Positions 50,605 through 63,088 are shown, numbered from the stretch's first letter. The stretch is DNA of 64,000 bases from Anaeramoeba ignava (GCA_028826165.1 JAPDFW010000099.1:124001-188000), one strand, 5' to 3'. Numbers and translations are program-made. Notes: a model not told the origin generated them from the sequence alone.

Positions 50605-52778
50605 TTATAAATGAGATCTTAAAATTGAAAAATAAGAATCTAAAAAATTAGCAGAAAGACCCCAAATTATATTCTTTCTTAAATGTAAATCATCATATTT
50701 AATTCCAAATGTTGTTCCACTCCAAAGTTTTTCAGTTCCAAAAACTTGTCTTGATTTACTTTCAGTTTTTAATAAAACTTCTAATGAAATTTCAGAAGCA
50801 TATTCAATCTCATTTTTATCAAAGATATGATATTTATTTGCATTTTCTTCTTTCTATTTATTTTGAAATAGATTTAGATTTAGATTTATATTTAGATTTA
50901 TATTTATATTTATATTTATATTTAGATTTATATTTATATTTATATTTATATTTATATTTATATTTATATTTATATTTATATTTATATTTATATTTATATT
51001 TATATTTATATTTAAATTTATATTTATATTTATATTTATATTTATATTTAGATTTAGATTTAGATTTATATTTATATTTATATTTATATTTATATTAATA
51101 TTTATATTTATATTTATATTTATATTTATATTTATATTTATATTTATATTTATATTTATATTTATATTTATATTTATATTTATATTTATATTTATATTTA
51201 TATTTATATTTAAATTTATATTTATATTTAGATTTATATTTATATTTTATATTTATATTTAAATTTATATTTATATTTAGATTTATATTTATATTTATAT
51301 TTAAATTTATATTTATATTTAAATTTATATTTATATATTTAGATTATATTTATATTTTATATTTTATATTTTTGGATTTATATTTATATTTATATTTATA
51401 ATTATATTTATATTTATATTTATATTTTAAATATTTATATTTATATTTATATTTACATTTGTAATTATATTTATATTTATATTTATATTTAGATTTAGAT
51501 TTAGATTTAGATTTAGATTTTTTAGATTTTAGATTTATATTTATATTAATATTTATATTTTTATATTTATATTTATATTTATATTTATATTTATATTTAT
51601 ATTTTATATTTATATTTATATTTATATTTATATTTTATATTTATATTTTATATTTATATTTATATTTATTTAGATTTATATTTATATTTATATTTATATT
51701 TATATTTTTATTTATATTTATATTTATTTTATATTTAGATTTAGATTTAGATTTAGATTTAGATTTAGATTTAGATTTAGATTTAGATTTAGATTTAGAT
51801 TTATATTTATATTTATATTTATATTTATATTTATATTTATATTTATTTTTTATATTTATATTTATAAATATTTTATATTTATATTTATATTTATATTTAT
51901 ATTTATATTTATATTTATATTTATATTTATATTTATATTTATATTTATATTTATATTTATATTTATATTTATATTTATATTTATATTTATATTTAGATTT
52001 AGATTTATATTTATATTTAGATTTAGATTTAGATTTAGATTTAGATTTAGATTTAGATTTAGATTTTATATTTAGATTTAGATTTATATTTAGATTTAGA
52101 TTTATATTTATATTTATATTTATATTAATATTTATATTTATATTTATATTTATATTTATATTTATATTTATATTTATATTTATATTTATATTTATATTTA
52201 TATTTATATTTATATTTATATTTATATTTATATTTATATTTATATTTATATTTATATTTATATTTATATTTATATTTATATTTATATTTATATTTATATT
52301 TATATTTATATTTATAATTATATTTATATTTATATTTAGATTTTGATACATTTTTATCATTTGAATGCAAATAACCAACAAAAGGAAGAACCAAAAAATT
52401 AGAAGTCGATAAAGAAGGGGTAAAATTACCAATCAATTCAAAATTATTATACAAACCAGTTTCTTCATAAAGTTCTCTCAAAACAGTATTTTTCAAATTT
52501 TCATCAGATTTCTTATAAGAACCACCAGGAAAACAAAATTGATTTGGATGTCGAACTTTTCCTGTTCTTTTTAATATTAATAAATGAATTTTATTTGCTT
52601 TTTCAAAATTCATTAAAACAACTGATGCTATTTTTTTCTCTTCTTTTTTTGCTTTTTCAAGTTTTTCATATTTTTCCATTTTAAATACTTTTTTTAATAA
52701 TAAATAAAATTGTTCTGGTTTTTGTGCTAAATGAATTAATTTTTTATTTTGAAAATAACTTTCTGTTTTTGAAATCAT
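50605..52778 (-). CDS. Nudix hydrolase, CoA-pyrophosphatase (NUDT7/8) type
   Basis: Two exons, 52778-52350 and 50853-50605, join in phase 0 to give 225 residues. The Nudix box is [20 protein letters not shown] followed by EETGL, with the CoA-type spacing (Asp after the Gly pair, REL-EE). Upstream, [10 protein letters not shown] matches the HPGQVSFPGG of the NUDT7/NUDT8 group. Downstream, LVLPFVGYL precedes the intron, and [15 protein letters not shown] and [14 protein letters not shown] match the C-terminal part of the family. Members cleave CoA or acyl-CoA diphosphate bonds, often in mitochondria or peroxisomes. The C-terminus, SILRSHL, ends in a tripeptide like the peroxisomal SKL/SHL type (inference). 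The gene is otherwise ordinary but split by a 1.5-kb satellite intron. Confidence 0.9.
50854..52349 (-). repeat. Nudix intron: 1,496-bp satellite
   Basis: Sense-strand AATATA and AAATCTAAATCT units (12-bp TATATTTATATT and 6-bp TTTAGA on the plus strand) fill the intron. The donor GTATCA follows SNDKN and the acceptor AATAG precedes KEENANKY. No sense-strand AG or GT was seen in the repeat body. Frames of up to 263 codons through it are artefacts. Confidence 0.92.
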
Positions 52779-52864
52779 ATTTGATTTTCAAAAAAAAATG
52801 AAAAAAAATGAAAAAAATGAAAAAAATGAAAAAAAAAGAAGGAATAAATTTTTTTTTTGGAAAT

Positions 52865-53605
52865 TCAAATTTTTTCGATATTAAAAGTTATTTTTTGATT
52901 CAATCTTTTGAATTGGGGTTTTTCTTCCTTTAAAAATTTTTTTATATCTTGTAATTTTGTTGATTTTGGATTTAATTGAAGTTGAACAAAAACGATTGGA
53001 TTTAGATTATCATTTTCATTATCATTTTCAAATATTTTATCATCATCATTTTCTTTAATTGGATTTTCATTATCATCTTCTTTAAATAGATTTTCATTAT
53101 CATCTTCTTTAAATAGATTTTCATTATCATCTTCTTTAAATGGATCTTCATTATCATCTTCTTTAAATGGATTTTCATTATCATCTTCATCTTCATCTTT
53201 ATCATCATTTTCAAATATATCATTTTCATCTTCATCTTCATTTTCATCTTTATCTTTATTTTTATTTTTATTTTTATCTTCATTTTCATCTTCATTTTCA
53301 AATAGATCTTCATCTTCATTTTCATCTTCATCAAATGGATTATCACTTTGATTTTTATTTTCATTTTGTTTTTGACTATCTTCACTTGTATCAAATGGAT
53401 TATCTTCCTTTTTTGGCTTTGATTTTGACTTTGATTTTGAATTTGATTTTGATTTTGATTTTGATTTTGACTTTGATTTTGACTTTGATTTTGATTTTGA
53501 TTTTTTATCTTTATTTTTATCTTTATCTTTATTTTTATCTTTATCTTTATCTGAATCGTCTTCAAATGGACTGTCCTCGCCAAATAGATCTTCGTCGTCA
53601 CTCAT
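52865..53605 (-). CDS. hypothetical charged low-complexity protein
   Basis: 246 residues: MSDDEDLFGEDSPFEDDSDK, then (DK)n, (SK)n and repeats of the form DNENPFKEDDNEDPF. It ends in a unique tail, PIVFVQLQLNPKSTKL followed by KPQFKRLNQKITFNIEKI. The NPF motifs (NPFDTSE, NPFDEDE) could bind EH domains in endocytosis (inference from short motifs only). No domain recognised. The start follows TTTTTTCA tracts typical of gene starts here. Confidence 0.65.
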   Translation of the reverse strand: MSDDEDLFGEDSPFEDDSDKDKDKNKDKDKNKDKKSKSKSKSKSKSKSKSKSKSNSKSKSKSKPKKEDNPFDTSEDSQKQNENKNQSDNPFDEDENEDEDLFENEDENEDKNKNKNKDKDENEDEDENDIFENDDKDEDEDDNENPFKEDDNEDPFKEDDNENLFKEDDNENLFKEDDNENPIKENDDDKIFENDNENDNLNPIVFVQLQLNPKSTKLQDIKKFLKEEKPQFKRLNQKITFNIEKI

Positions 53606-53703
53606 TTTATTTAAAATGAAAAAATGAAAAAATGAAAAAAATGAAAAAAATGAAAAAATGAAAAAAGAAAGGAAAAATTATTTAAAAAAAGGAAATTTAA
53701 ATT

Positions 53704-56311
53704 TTATTGTTTGTTTTTTTTTGTTAATAATTTGAATAATATTAAAAAAATTATCAAAATAATGAATGGAATTAAAATTTTAAGGTATTTTTGTATATTG
53801 TAATTCGATCTTTGTTTATTTTTTGTATTGTCCGATTTATTGTTTAAAATTTTTAAAGTTTTTGCTAATGCTTTTTTTTGTTCAGAATCAAGAAGAACCT
53901 AAAATTAAAATTAAAATTAAAATTAAAATTGATTTTGGAATTGAAATTGAAATTGATTTAGAAATTAAAATTAAAATTGAAAATGATTTAGAAACTAAAA
54001 TTGAAATTGATTTAGAAATTGATTTATAAATTGAAATTGATTTATAAATTAAAATTAAAATTGAATTTGATTTATAAATTGAAATTGATTTATAAATTGA
54101 TTTAGAAATTGATTTAGAAATTGATTTTGAAATTAAAATTGAAATTGAATTTGATTTATAAATTAAAATTGATTTATAAATTGATTTAGAAATTGATTTA
54201 TAAAATTAAAATTGAAATTGATTTAGAAATTGAAATTGATTTATAAATTGAATTTGATTTAGAAATTGAAATTAATTTAGAAATTAAAATTGAAATTGAT
54301 TTATAAATTGAAATTGAAATAGAAATTGAAATTGAAATTGATTTATAAATAGAAATTGATTTAGAAATTGAAATTAATTTAGAAATTGAAATTGATTTAT
54401 AAATTGAATTTGATTTAGAAATTGAAATTGAAATTAAAATTGAAATTGATTTATAAATTGAAATTGAAATTGAAATTGATTTATAAATTGAAATTGAAAT
54501 TGAAATTGAAATTAATTTAGAAATAGAAATTAATTTAGAAATTGAAATTGATTTATAAAATTGAAATTGGAATTGATTTAGAAATAGAAATTGAAATTGA
54601 AATTGATTTATAAATTAAAATTGATTTAGAAATTGAAATTGAAATTGAAATTGAAATTGATTTAGAAATTGAAATTGATTTATAAAATTGATTTATAAAA
54701 TTGAAATTAAAATTGAATTAGAAATTGATTTAGAAATTGATTTAGAAATTAATTTAGAAATTGATTTATAAATTGAAATTGTACATCAATATTATAACCC
54801 TTTTTCTTTCTTTTATTAAGTCTTTCTTTAATTTCGTCTTTTTCCGAATTATTTTGACGAATTTGAATTTCTTGATTATCAAGAAAATTAACAGAATTTA
54901 TTAATGATTGTTTATTAAAAATCTGTTCATAATTAACAAGCATTTGTTGAATTGGAAAAGCATTTCCAACAGAAAGATCATTACGATTTTTTGACCATAA
55001 ATTTGGCGCAAAAACTGCTGCAATATTATATGTTGTCATTTTATTTTTTTCACTATTTTCTGATATTGTTCGTAAAAATGTATTTAAATATTTTAATGTG
55101 TTATAATTTATTTTCGGAATTTTTTGAACAAGAACTTGAATTGCTTCTGAATCAACTAAATCAATCCAAAAAATTATTTGATTTTGAAATTAAAATTTTG
55201 AAATTGAAATTGAATTTGAAATTGATTTATAAAATTGAAATTGAAATAGAAATAGAAATAGAAATTAAAATTGAATTTGAAATTGAAATTGAAATTGATT
55301 TAGAAATTAAAATTGAAATTGAAATAGAAATTGAAATTGAAATTGAAATTGATTTAGAAATAGAAATTGATTTAGAAATAGAAATTGATTTAGAAATAGA
55401 AATTGATTTAGAAATTGAAATAGAAATTGAAATAGAAATTGATTTAGAAATTGAAATAGAAATTGAAATTGAAATTGAAATTGATTTAGAAATTGAAATT
55501 GATTTAGAAATAGAAATTAAAATTGAAATTGAATTTGAAATTGAAATTGAAATAGAAATAGAAATAGAAATAGAAATAGAAATTGAAATTGAAATTGATT
55601 TTGAAATTGAAATTGATTTAGAAATTGAAATTGATTTAGAAATTGATTTATAAAATTGATTTTGAAATTAATTTTGAAATTGATTTTGAAATTGAAATTG
55701 AATTTGAAATTGAATTTGCTAACCAGCTTTATTCCATTCTTCAAATAAAGAATCTGTTAGAATACTTTCAGGTAATTCCCTGAAAAATTGTTTGAGTAAA
55801 CTTGCAATAACATAAACATCATTATAAATTGAAAAATCATAATTTTCATCTGTTTTTTTTTATTTTGAAAAAAAGTATTTCTTTTTTTTGTTATGAATTT
55901 TCTGATTGATTTTTATTTTGAAATAAAAAAGATTTATCACCTTCATCAATTTCTTTTTTTAATAATTCAATTTGCATATGATTTCCTGGAATTCGAAATA
56001 TTCCTTCTATATTTTGTGCTATAATTTTAAAATCAAAATTCATTTATAAAATTAAAATTGATTTTGATTTTGATTTTAATTTTGATTTTGATTTTGATTT
56101 TGATTTTGATTTTGATTTTGATTTTGATTTTAAATACCATCAAGTTCTTTGAGTCTAGAAATTAATTTTACAATAATAACTGGAACATTTTCTGAATTTA
56201 ATTTTTGATTTTCAAGAGAAACTCCAAAAACTTTTGCTTTAATATTTAAAATAATTTTTTTAATTAAATTTTTTTAAAATTAAATTTTTTAAAATAAAAT
56301 TTTTTACACAT
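53704..56311 (-). CDS. RhoGAP-domain protein with C-terminal membrane anchor
   Basis: GTPase-activating protein for Rho-family GTPases. Exons: 56311-56308 (four bases, ATG plus T), 56236-56138, 56018-55941, 55849-55724, 55155-54785 and 53898-53704; all GT-AG, summing to 290 residues. The domain starts at once with KVFGVSLENQ, then VPVIIVKLISRL and the arginine-finger block NIEGIFRIPGN. ASLLKQFFRELPESIL, YLNTFLRTISENSEKNKMTT and YNIAAVFAPNLW follow. After a basic linker the last exon encodes YLKILIPFIILIIFLILFKL then LTKKNKQ: a single hydrophobic helix with a basic end, as in tail-anchored proteins. The tiny first exon is a proposal; without it no in-frame start precedes the domain. Catalytic Arg is present. 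Confidence 0.88.
53899..54784 (-). repeat. RhoGAP intron 5: 886-bp satellite
   Basis: Sense-strand AATTTC, AAATCAATTTCT and TTTATAAATC units fill the intron. Donor GTACAA, acceptor TTTAG. The sense strand is essentially free of AG and GT between the ends. Confidence 0.88.
55156..55723 (-). repeat. RhoGAP intron 4: 568-bp satellite of the same family
   Basis: Sense-strand AATTTC/AATTTCTAAATC units, matching those in the next intron of the same gene. Donor GTTAGC, acceptor TTTAG before VDSEAIQVLV. Confidence 0.88.
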
Positions 56312-56377
56312 TAAAATATAAAAAAAGAAAAATGATTTTTCATTTTTTTAATTCATTTTTTTTCTTTTCCAAATAAA
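56312..56377. promoter_or_regulatory. 66-bp divergent promoter region, RhoGAP / Pcf11-like
   Basis: Only 66 bp separate the two proposed start codons. The stretch holds A and T tracts with TTTTTTCTTTTCC before the plus-strand ATG. If both starts are right, the leaders are very short or the promoter is bidirectional. Confidence 0.5.
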
Positions 56378-59300
56378 ATGTCAAAAGAAAAATATTTAAT
56401 TTCAGAATTTGAAAAAGAAATTAATCGTTTAGATGAAATTGATAATAATGAACTTATTAAAATAATAAATCAATCACCAAATTTAACAAATACATTTTTT
56501 AATTTAATTATAACAAAAATTCAAAAAGTATACAAAAATTCAGAATAAAATCAATTATATTCTAAATTAAAATTAAATTTAAAATTAAAACTAAATTTAA
56601 AATTAAAATTAAAATTAAAATTAAAATTAAAAAATTAAAATTAAAATTAAAATTAAAAATTAAAATTTAAAATTAAAATTAAAATTAAAATTAAAATCAA
56701 AATTAAAATTAAAATTAAAATTAAAATTAAAATTAAAATTAAAATTAAAATTAAAATTAAATTTAAAATTAAAATTAAAATTACAATCAATATTAAAATC
56801 AAAATTAAAATTAAAATTAAAAATTAAATTTAAAATTAAAAATTTAAATTAAAATTAATATTAAAATTAAAAATCAAAACTAAATTTAAAATTTAAATTT
56901 AAATTAAAACTAAATTTAAAATTAAATTTAAAATTTAAAATTAAATTTAAAATTAAAATTAAAATTAAAATCAAAATTAAAATTAAAATTAAAATTTAAA
57001 ATTAAAATTAAAATCAAAATTCAAATTAAAATTAAAATCAAAATTCATATTAAAATTAAAATTAAAATTAAAATTAAAATTAAAATTTAAAATTAAAATT
57101 AAATTTAAAATTAAAATCAAAATTAAAATTAAAATTAAAATTCAAAATTAAAATCAAAATTAAATTTAAAATTAAAATAGTCATCACAAAAACAAAAACT
57201 ACAACTCCTTTTTTTGTTTAATAATCTAATTCAACAAAACAAAGAAGAATATTCAACACTTTTTCAAAGAAGTATTACTAAAATTTTCAATTCAATTTGT
57301 GAACAGTCACTTACACAACAAAACCTTCAGCAAATTCAAGATTTAATAGAATATTGGAAAAATACAAAAATAATAGATTTAACACATATAAAATTAATTG
57401 AGAAAAAATTAAAGCAAAATTTAAATAAAATAAATGAAAATTCCAATGTTTTCCATTCAGAAAAATACCTTTTAGAAAAAGGAGATTTACAAAATATTTC
57501 AGAAGAAAAACCAAATGATTCTTCTTCTTATTTTTTGCAATTTCAAAATCAAATAAACCAAAATCAATTAAATCAAAATCAAATAAATCAAAATCAATTA
57601 AATCAAAACCAAATAAATCAAAATCAATTAAATCAAAATCAATTAAATCAAAACCAAAATCAATTAAATCAAAATCAATTAAATCAAAATCAATTAAATC
57701 AAAATCAATTAAATCAAAATCATTTAAATCAAAATCAAAATCATTTAAATCAAAATCAATTAAATCAAAATCAATTAAATCAAAATCAATTAAATCAAAA
57801 TCAATTAAATCAAAATCAATTAAATCAAAACCAAAATCATTTAAATCAAAATCAATTAAATCAAAATCAATTAAATCAAAATCAATTAAATCAAAACCAA
57901 AATCAATTAAATCAAAATCAATTAAATCAAAATCATTTAAATCAAAATCAAAATCATTTAAATCAAAATCAATTAAATCAAAATTCCAAAATTTCAATTA
58001 ATGAAAACAGAAACTTTTCACAAAATCTAAGTAATAAATCAATTCAGTTCACAGAATATCAACAATCATTATATCCTCAAAAACAATTTTTACCAATTCA
58101 AAATACAAAAAATTCCTCAAATCTTAATTTTCAACAAAACAAAATCAATCAAATTGATTTTTTTTCAATTCAATCAAAAATTCGATCAAATTTAGGAATC
58201 AAATTATTGAAAATTGCTATTAATTTACCAAATATTTCGAATCAAGAATTGCAATTTGTTTATGATTGTTTTGAGAATATGGAAAAAGAATATGCATTGG
58301 ATTTAAATCAAGAAAGAGAGCAAATTTATCATTTACTTTCTTATATTTTGGACTTTATCCAAAAAAGGAATTCTCAATCTAATCATTTAAGGAATTATCA
58401 ATTTTCAAGTGATTTAAAAAGTGTTCTTGAAAAATTATATTTACCAGTTCAATTTCAATGTCAAAAATGTGGACTTAGATTAGAAAATGAAGAACAAGCT
58501 CAGAATCATAAAATTAAACATAAAAATTTAGAACAAATTTCAATTGATCAATTTAATGGAAAAGTTTCTCGGAAATGGTTTCAACATTTTCAAGTAAACA
58601 TTATATTTGTTTTGTTTTTAACAAATAAATTCATAAAATTTTCTTTTTGAATTTATTATTTTATTTCTAGGATTGGAAAATTGATTTACCACAAAATTTA
58701 AATCAAGATCAAAATCAAAATCAAGAAAATCAATTAAATCAATTAAATCAATTAAATCAATTAAATCAAGAAAATCAATTAAATCAATTAAATCAATTAA
58801 ATCAATTAAATCAATTAAATCAATTAAATCAAGAAAATCAAGAAAATCAATTAAATCAATTAAATCAAAATCAAAATCAATTAAATCAAGAAAATCAATT
58901 AAATCAAGAAAATCAATTAAATCAATTAAATCAAAATCAAAATCAATTAAATCAAAATCAATTAAATCAATTAAATCAATTAAATCAATTAAATCAATTA
59001 AATCAATTAAATCAAGAAAATCAAATTCAAATTCAAAATCAAATTCAAATTCAAAATAAAAATCAAAATCAAAATCAATTAAATCAATTAAATCAATTAA
59101 ATCAATTAAATCAAAATCAATTAAATCAATTAAATCAAGAAAATCAATTAAATCAATTAAATCAAGAAAATCAAGAAAATCAATTAAATCAATTAAATCA
59201 ATTAAATCAATTAAATCAATTAAATCAATTAAATCAATTAAATCAAAATCAAAATCAAGAAAATCAAAATCAATTAAATCAATTAAATCAAAATCAATTA

Positions 59301-62300
59301 AATCAAAATATAAATCAATTAAATCAAAATAAAAATCAAAATCAAAATCAAAATCAAAATCAATTAAATCAATTAAATCAAGAAAATCAATTAAATCAAA
59401 ATCAATTAAATCAAAATCAATTAAATCAAAATATAAATCAATTAAATCAAGAAAATCAATTAAATCAAAATCAAAATCAAAATCAAAATCAAAATCAAAA
59501 TCAAAATCAAGAAAATCAATTAAATCAAAATCAATTAAATCAATTAAATCAATTAAATCAATTAAATCAATTAAATCAATTAAATCAAGAAAATCAAGAA
59601 AATCAAGAAAATCAATTAAATCAAAATCAAAATCAATTAAATCAAAATCAAAATCAATTAAATCAAAATCAAGAAAATCAAAATCAATTAAATCAATTAA
59701 ATCAAGAAAATCAATTAAATCAATTAAATCAATATCAAAATCAAAATCAATTAAATCAATTAAATCAAAATCAATTAAATCAATATCAAAATCAAGAAAA
59801 TCAAGAAAATCAATTAAATCAATTAAATCAATTAAATCAATTAAATCAATTAAATCAATTAAATCAATTAAATCAAGAAAATCAAGAAAATCAATTAAAT
59901 CAAGAAAATCAAGAAAATCAATTAAATCAAAATCAAAATCAAAATCAATTAAATCAAGAAAATCAATTAAATCAAAATCAAAATCAAAATCAAAATCAAA
60001 ATCAAGAAAATCAATTAAATCAATTAAATCAATTAAATCAAAATCAAAATCAATTAAATCAAAATCAAAATCAAAATTTAAATCAAAATCAAAATCATTT
60101 AAATCAAAATCAAAATCAATTAAATCAAAATCAATTAAATCAAGAAAATCAAAATTTAAATCAAAATCAATTAAATCAAGAAAATCATTTAAATCAAAAT
60201 CAAAATCAAAATCAATTAAATCAAAATCAAAATCAATTAAATCAAAATCAAAATCAATTAAATCAAAATCAAAATCAATTAAATCAAAATCAAAATTTAA
60301 ATCAAAATCAAAATCATTTAAATCAAAATCAAAATCATTTAAATCAAAATCAATTAAATCAAATTCAAAATCAAAATCAAAATCAATTAAATCAATTAAA
60401 TCATTTAAATCAATTAAATCAAGAAAATCATTTAAATCAAAATCAAAATCAAAATCAAAATCAAAATCAAAATGAAAATCAAAATTTAAATCAAAATTTA
60501 AATCAAAATCAAAATCAATTAAATCAAGAAAATCAAAATTTAAATCAAATTCAAAATCAATTAAATCAAAACCAAAATCAATTAAATCAAAATCATTTAA
60601 ATCAAAATCAATTAAATCAAAATCATTTAAATCAAAATCAATTAAATCAAAATCAATTAAATCAAAATCAATTAAATCAAAATCAATTAAATCAAAATCA
60701 ATTAAATCAAAATCAATTAAATCAAAATCAATTAAATCAAAATCAATTAAATCAATTAAATCAAAATCAATTAAATCAAAATCAATTAAATCAAAATCAA
60801 TTAAACCAAAATCAATTAAATCAAAATCAATTAAATCAAAACCAAAATCAATTAAACCAAAATCATTTAAATCAATTAAATCAAAATTCCAAAATTTCAA
60901 TTAATGAAAACAGAAACTTTTCACAAAATCTAAGTAATGAATCAATTCAGTTCACAGAATATCAACAATCATTATATCCTCAAAAACAATTTTTACCAAT
61001 TCAAAATACAAAAAATTCCTCAAATCTTAATTTTCAACAAAACAAAATCAATCAAATTGATTTTTTTTCAATTCAATCAAAAATTCGATCAAATTTAGGA
61101 ATCAAATTATTGAAAATTGCTATTAATTTACCAAATATTTCGAATCAAGAATTGCAATTTGTTTATGATTGTTTTGAGAATATGGAAAAAGAATATGCAT
61201 TGGATTTAAATCAAGAAAGAGAGCAAATTTATCATTTACTTTCTTATATTTTGGACTTTATCCAAAAAAGGAATTCTCAATCTAATCATTTAAGGAATTA
61301 TCAATTTTCAAGTGATTTAAAAAGTGTTCTTGAAAAATTATATTTACCAGTTCAATTCCAATGTCAAAAATGTGGACTTAGATTAGAAAATGAAGAACAA
61401 GCTCAGAATCATAAAATTAAACATAAAAATTTAGAACAAATTTCAATTGATCAATTTAATGGAAAAGTTTCTCGGAAATGGTTTCAACATTTTCAAGTAA
61501 ACATTATATTTGTTTTGTTTTTAACAAATAAATTCATAAAATTTTCTTTTTGAATTTATTATTTTATTTCTAGGATTGGAAAATTGATTTACCACAAAAT
61601 TTAAATCAAGATCAAAATCAAAATCAAGAAAATCAATTAAATCAATTAAATCAATTAAATCAATTAAATCAAAATCAATTAAATCAATTAAATCAAAATC
61701 AATTAAATCAATTAAATCAAGAAAATCAAGAAAATCAATTAAATCAAGAAAATCAAGAAAAACAATTAAATCAAGAAAATCAAGAAAATCAAGAAAATCA
61801 ATTAAATCAAGAAAATCAAGAAAATCAAGAAAATCAATTAAATCAAAACCAAAATCAAAATCAAGAAAATCAATTAAATCAAAATCAAAATCAATTAAAT
61901 CAAAATCAAAATCAATTAAATCAAAATCAAGAAAATCAAGAAAATCAATTAAATCAAAATCATTTAAATCAAAATCAAAATTTAAATCAATATCAAAATC
62001 AAGAAAATCAAGAAAATCAATTAAATCAAATTCAAAATCAATTAAATCAAAATCAAAATTTAAATCAAATTCAAAATCAATTAAATCAAGAAAATCAATT
62101 AAATCAAAATCAATTAAATCAAAATCAATTAAATCAAAATCAATTAAATCAAGAAAATCAAAATTTAAATCAAAATCAATTAAATCAAAATTTAAATCAA
62201 AATCAAGAAAATCAAGAAAATCAATTAAATCAAAATCAAAATCAATTAAATCAAAATCAAAATTTAAATCAAATTCAAAATCAAATTCAAAATCAAAATC

Positions 62301-63088
62301 AAAATCAATTAAACCAAAATCAATTAAACCAAAATCAATTAAATCAAAATCAATTAAATCAAAATCAATTAAATCAAGAAAATCAATTAAACCAAAATCA
62401 ATTAAATCAAAATCAAAAAAATCAAGAAAATCAATTAAATCAAGAAAATCAATTAAATCAAGAAAATCAAGAAAATCAATTAAATCAATTAAATCAAAAT
62501 CAAAATCAATTAAATCAAAATCAATTAAATCAATTAAATCAAATTCAAAATCAAAATCAAAATCAAAATCAATTAAATCAAGAAAATCAAAATTTAAATC
62601 AAAATCAATTAAATCAAGAAAATCAAAATTTAAATCAAAATCAAAATCAATTAAATCAAAATCAAAATCAAAATCAAAATCAAAATCAAAATCAAAATCA
62701 AAATCAAAATCAAATTCAAAATCAAAATCAATTAAATCAATATCAAAATCATTTAAATCAAAATCAAAATCAAAATCATTTAAATCAAAATCAAAATCAA
62801 AATCAAAATATAAATCAAAATCAAATTCAAAATCAAAATATTTTACAAAAAATTAATTCAAATTCTATCCAAAAAGTCTTCAAATTTACATTTAGTAATT
62901 CATCAAATTGGTTGCATTCTCCTTCAAAAATTTTTGATATAATTTCATCAAATTCAAATTCCAATTTAAATTTAAATGAAAAAAATAGTTTCAAAGAAAA
63001 CTTTTCAAAATCTAAAAAAATTTATGAAAATATTGATTGGAAATTTGAAATTCCAAGTTTTGAAACAAAAAGAGGAAGATATTTTTAA
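56378..63088 (+). CDS. Pcf11-like mRNA 3'-end cleavage factor, internally duplicated, Q/N-rich
   Basis: Exons: 56378-56527, 57181-58593, 58671-61496 and 61574-63088, all phase 0, giving 1,967 residues. Exons 1-2 form a CID-like region: NELIKIINQSPNLTN, LQLLFLFNNLIQQNKEEYST and LIEYWKNTKI. Pcf11 uses its CID to bind the RNA polymerase II tail and links it to cleavage and polyadenylation. Later, QFQCQKCGLRLENEEQAQNH then KIKHKN is a C2H2-type finger, followed by SRKWFQHFQ joined across an intron to DWKIDLPQN, like the Pcf11 C-terminal zinc-finger/W region. This block occurs twice (fingers at residues about 476 and 1,419). LNQ/ENQ repeats separate the copies and fill most of exons 3 and 4. A unique end reads SNSSNWLHSPSKIFDI to ETKRGRYF. 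The Pcf11 assignment rests on domain order and is good but not certain. Confidence 0.8.
56528..57180 (+). repeat. Pcf11-like intron 1: 653-bp (AAAATT)n
   Basis: AAAATT/AAATTT hexamers with rare AAAATC, between donor GTATAC and acceptor AATAG. No sense-strand GT or AG in the body. Confidence 0.88.
57979..58740 (+). repeat. duplicated block, copy 1 (partner 60882-61643)
   Basis: About 760 bp containing the conserved region, zinc finger, a 77-bp intron and the start of the next exon. It matches the second copy at a constant offset of 2,903 bases. I found only two differences: 58036 A versus 60939 G (Lys to Glu) and 58455 T versus 61358 C (silent). Confidence 0.93.
58741..60881 (+). repeat. approximately 2.1-kb in-frame Q/N repeat (exon 3)
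   Basis: Units AATCAA, TTAAATCAA and GAAAATCAA encode (L/E)NQ tripeptides and NQ dipeptides. Every unit length is a multiple of three, so the coding frame stays open and so does the opposite strand (a 760-codon FDLID frame). Confidence 0.92.
60882..61643 (+). repeat. duplicated block, copy 2 (partner 57979-58740)
   Basis: Second copy of the zinc-finger block, including the same 77-bp intron (61497-61573) and its splice sites. Left and right edges pass into NQ repeat in both copies, consistent with recombination between repeat tracts. Confidence 0.93.
61644..62850 (+). repeat. Q/N repeat of exon 4
   Basis: A further 1.2 kb of (L/E)NQ and NQ coding repeat before the unique C-terminus, again in units of three bases. 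Confidence 0.9.

Noticed and set aside
51641-52432. 263-codon minus-strand frame of (Ile-Asn)n and (Tyr-Lys)n
   Set aside because: Lies within the Nudix intron satellite; no non-repeat protein sequence of its own.
54952-55653. 233-codon plus-strand frame ending in (Glu-Ile)n
   Set aside because: Antisense to the RhoGAP exon and intron satellite; the minus strand has the RhoGAP motifs.
58618-60900. 760-codon minus-strand frame rich in Phe/Asp/Leu/Ile
   Set aside because: It is the exact reverse of the NQ/LNQ coding repeat; because all units are multiples of three, the opposite strand stays open. The plus strand has flanking conserved domains and phased introns.
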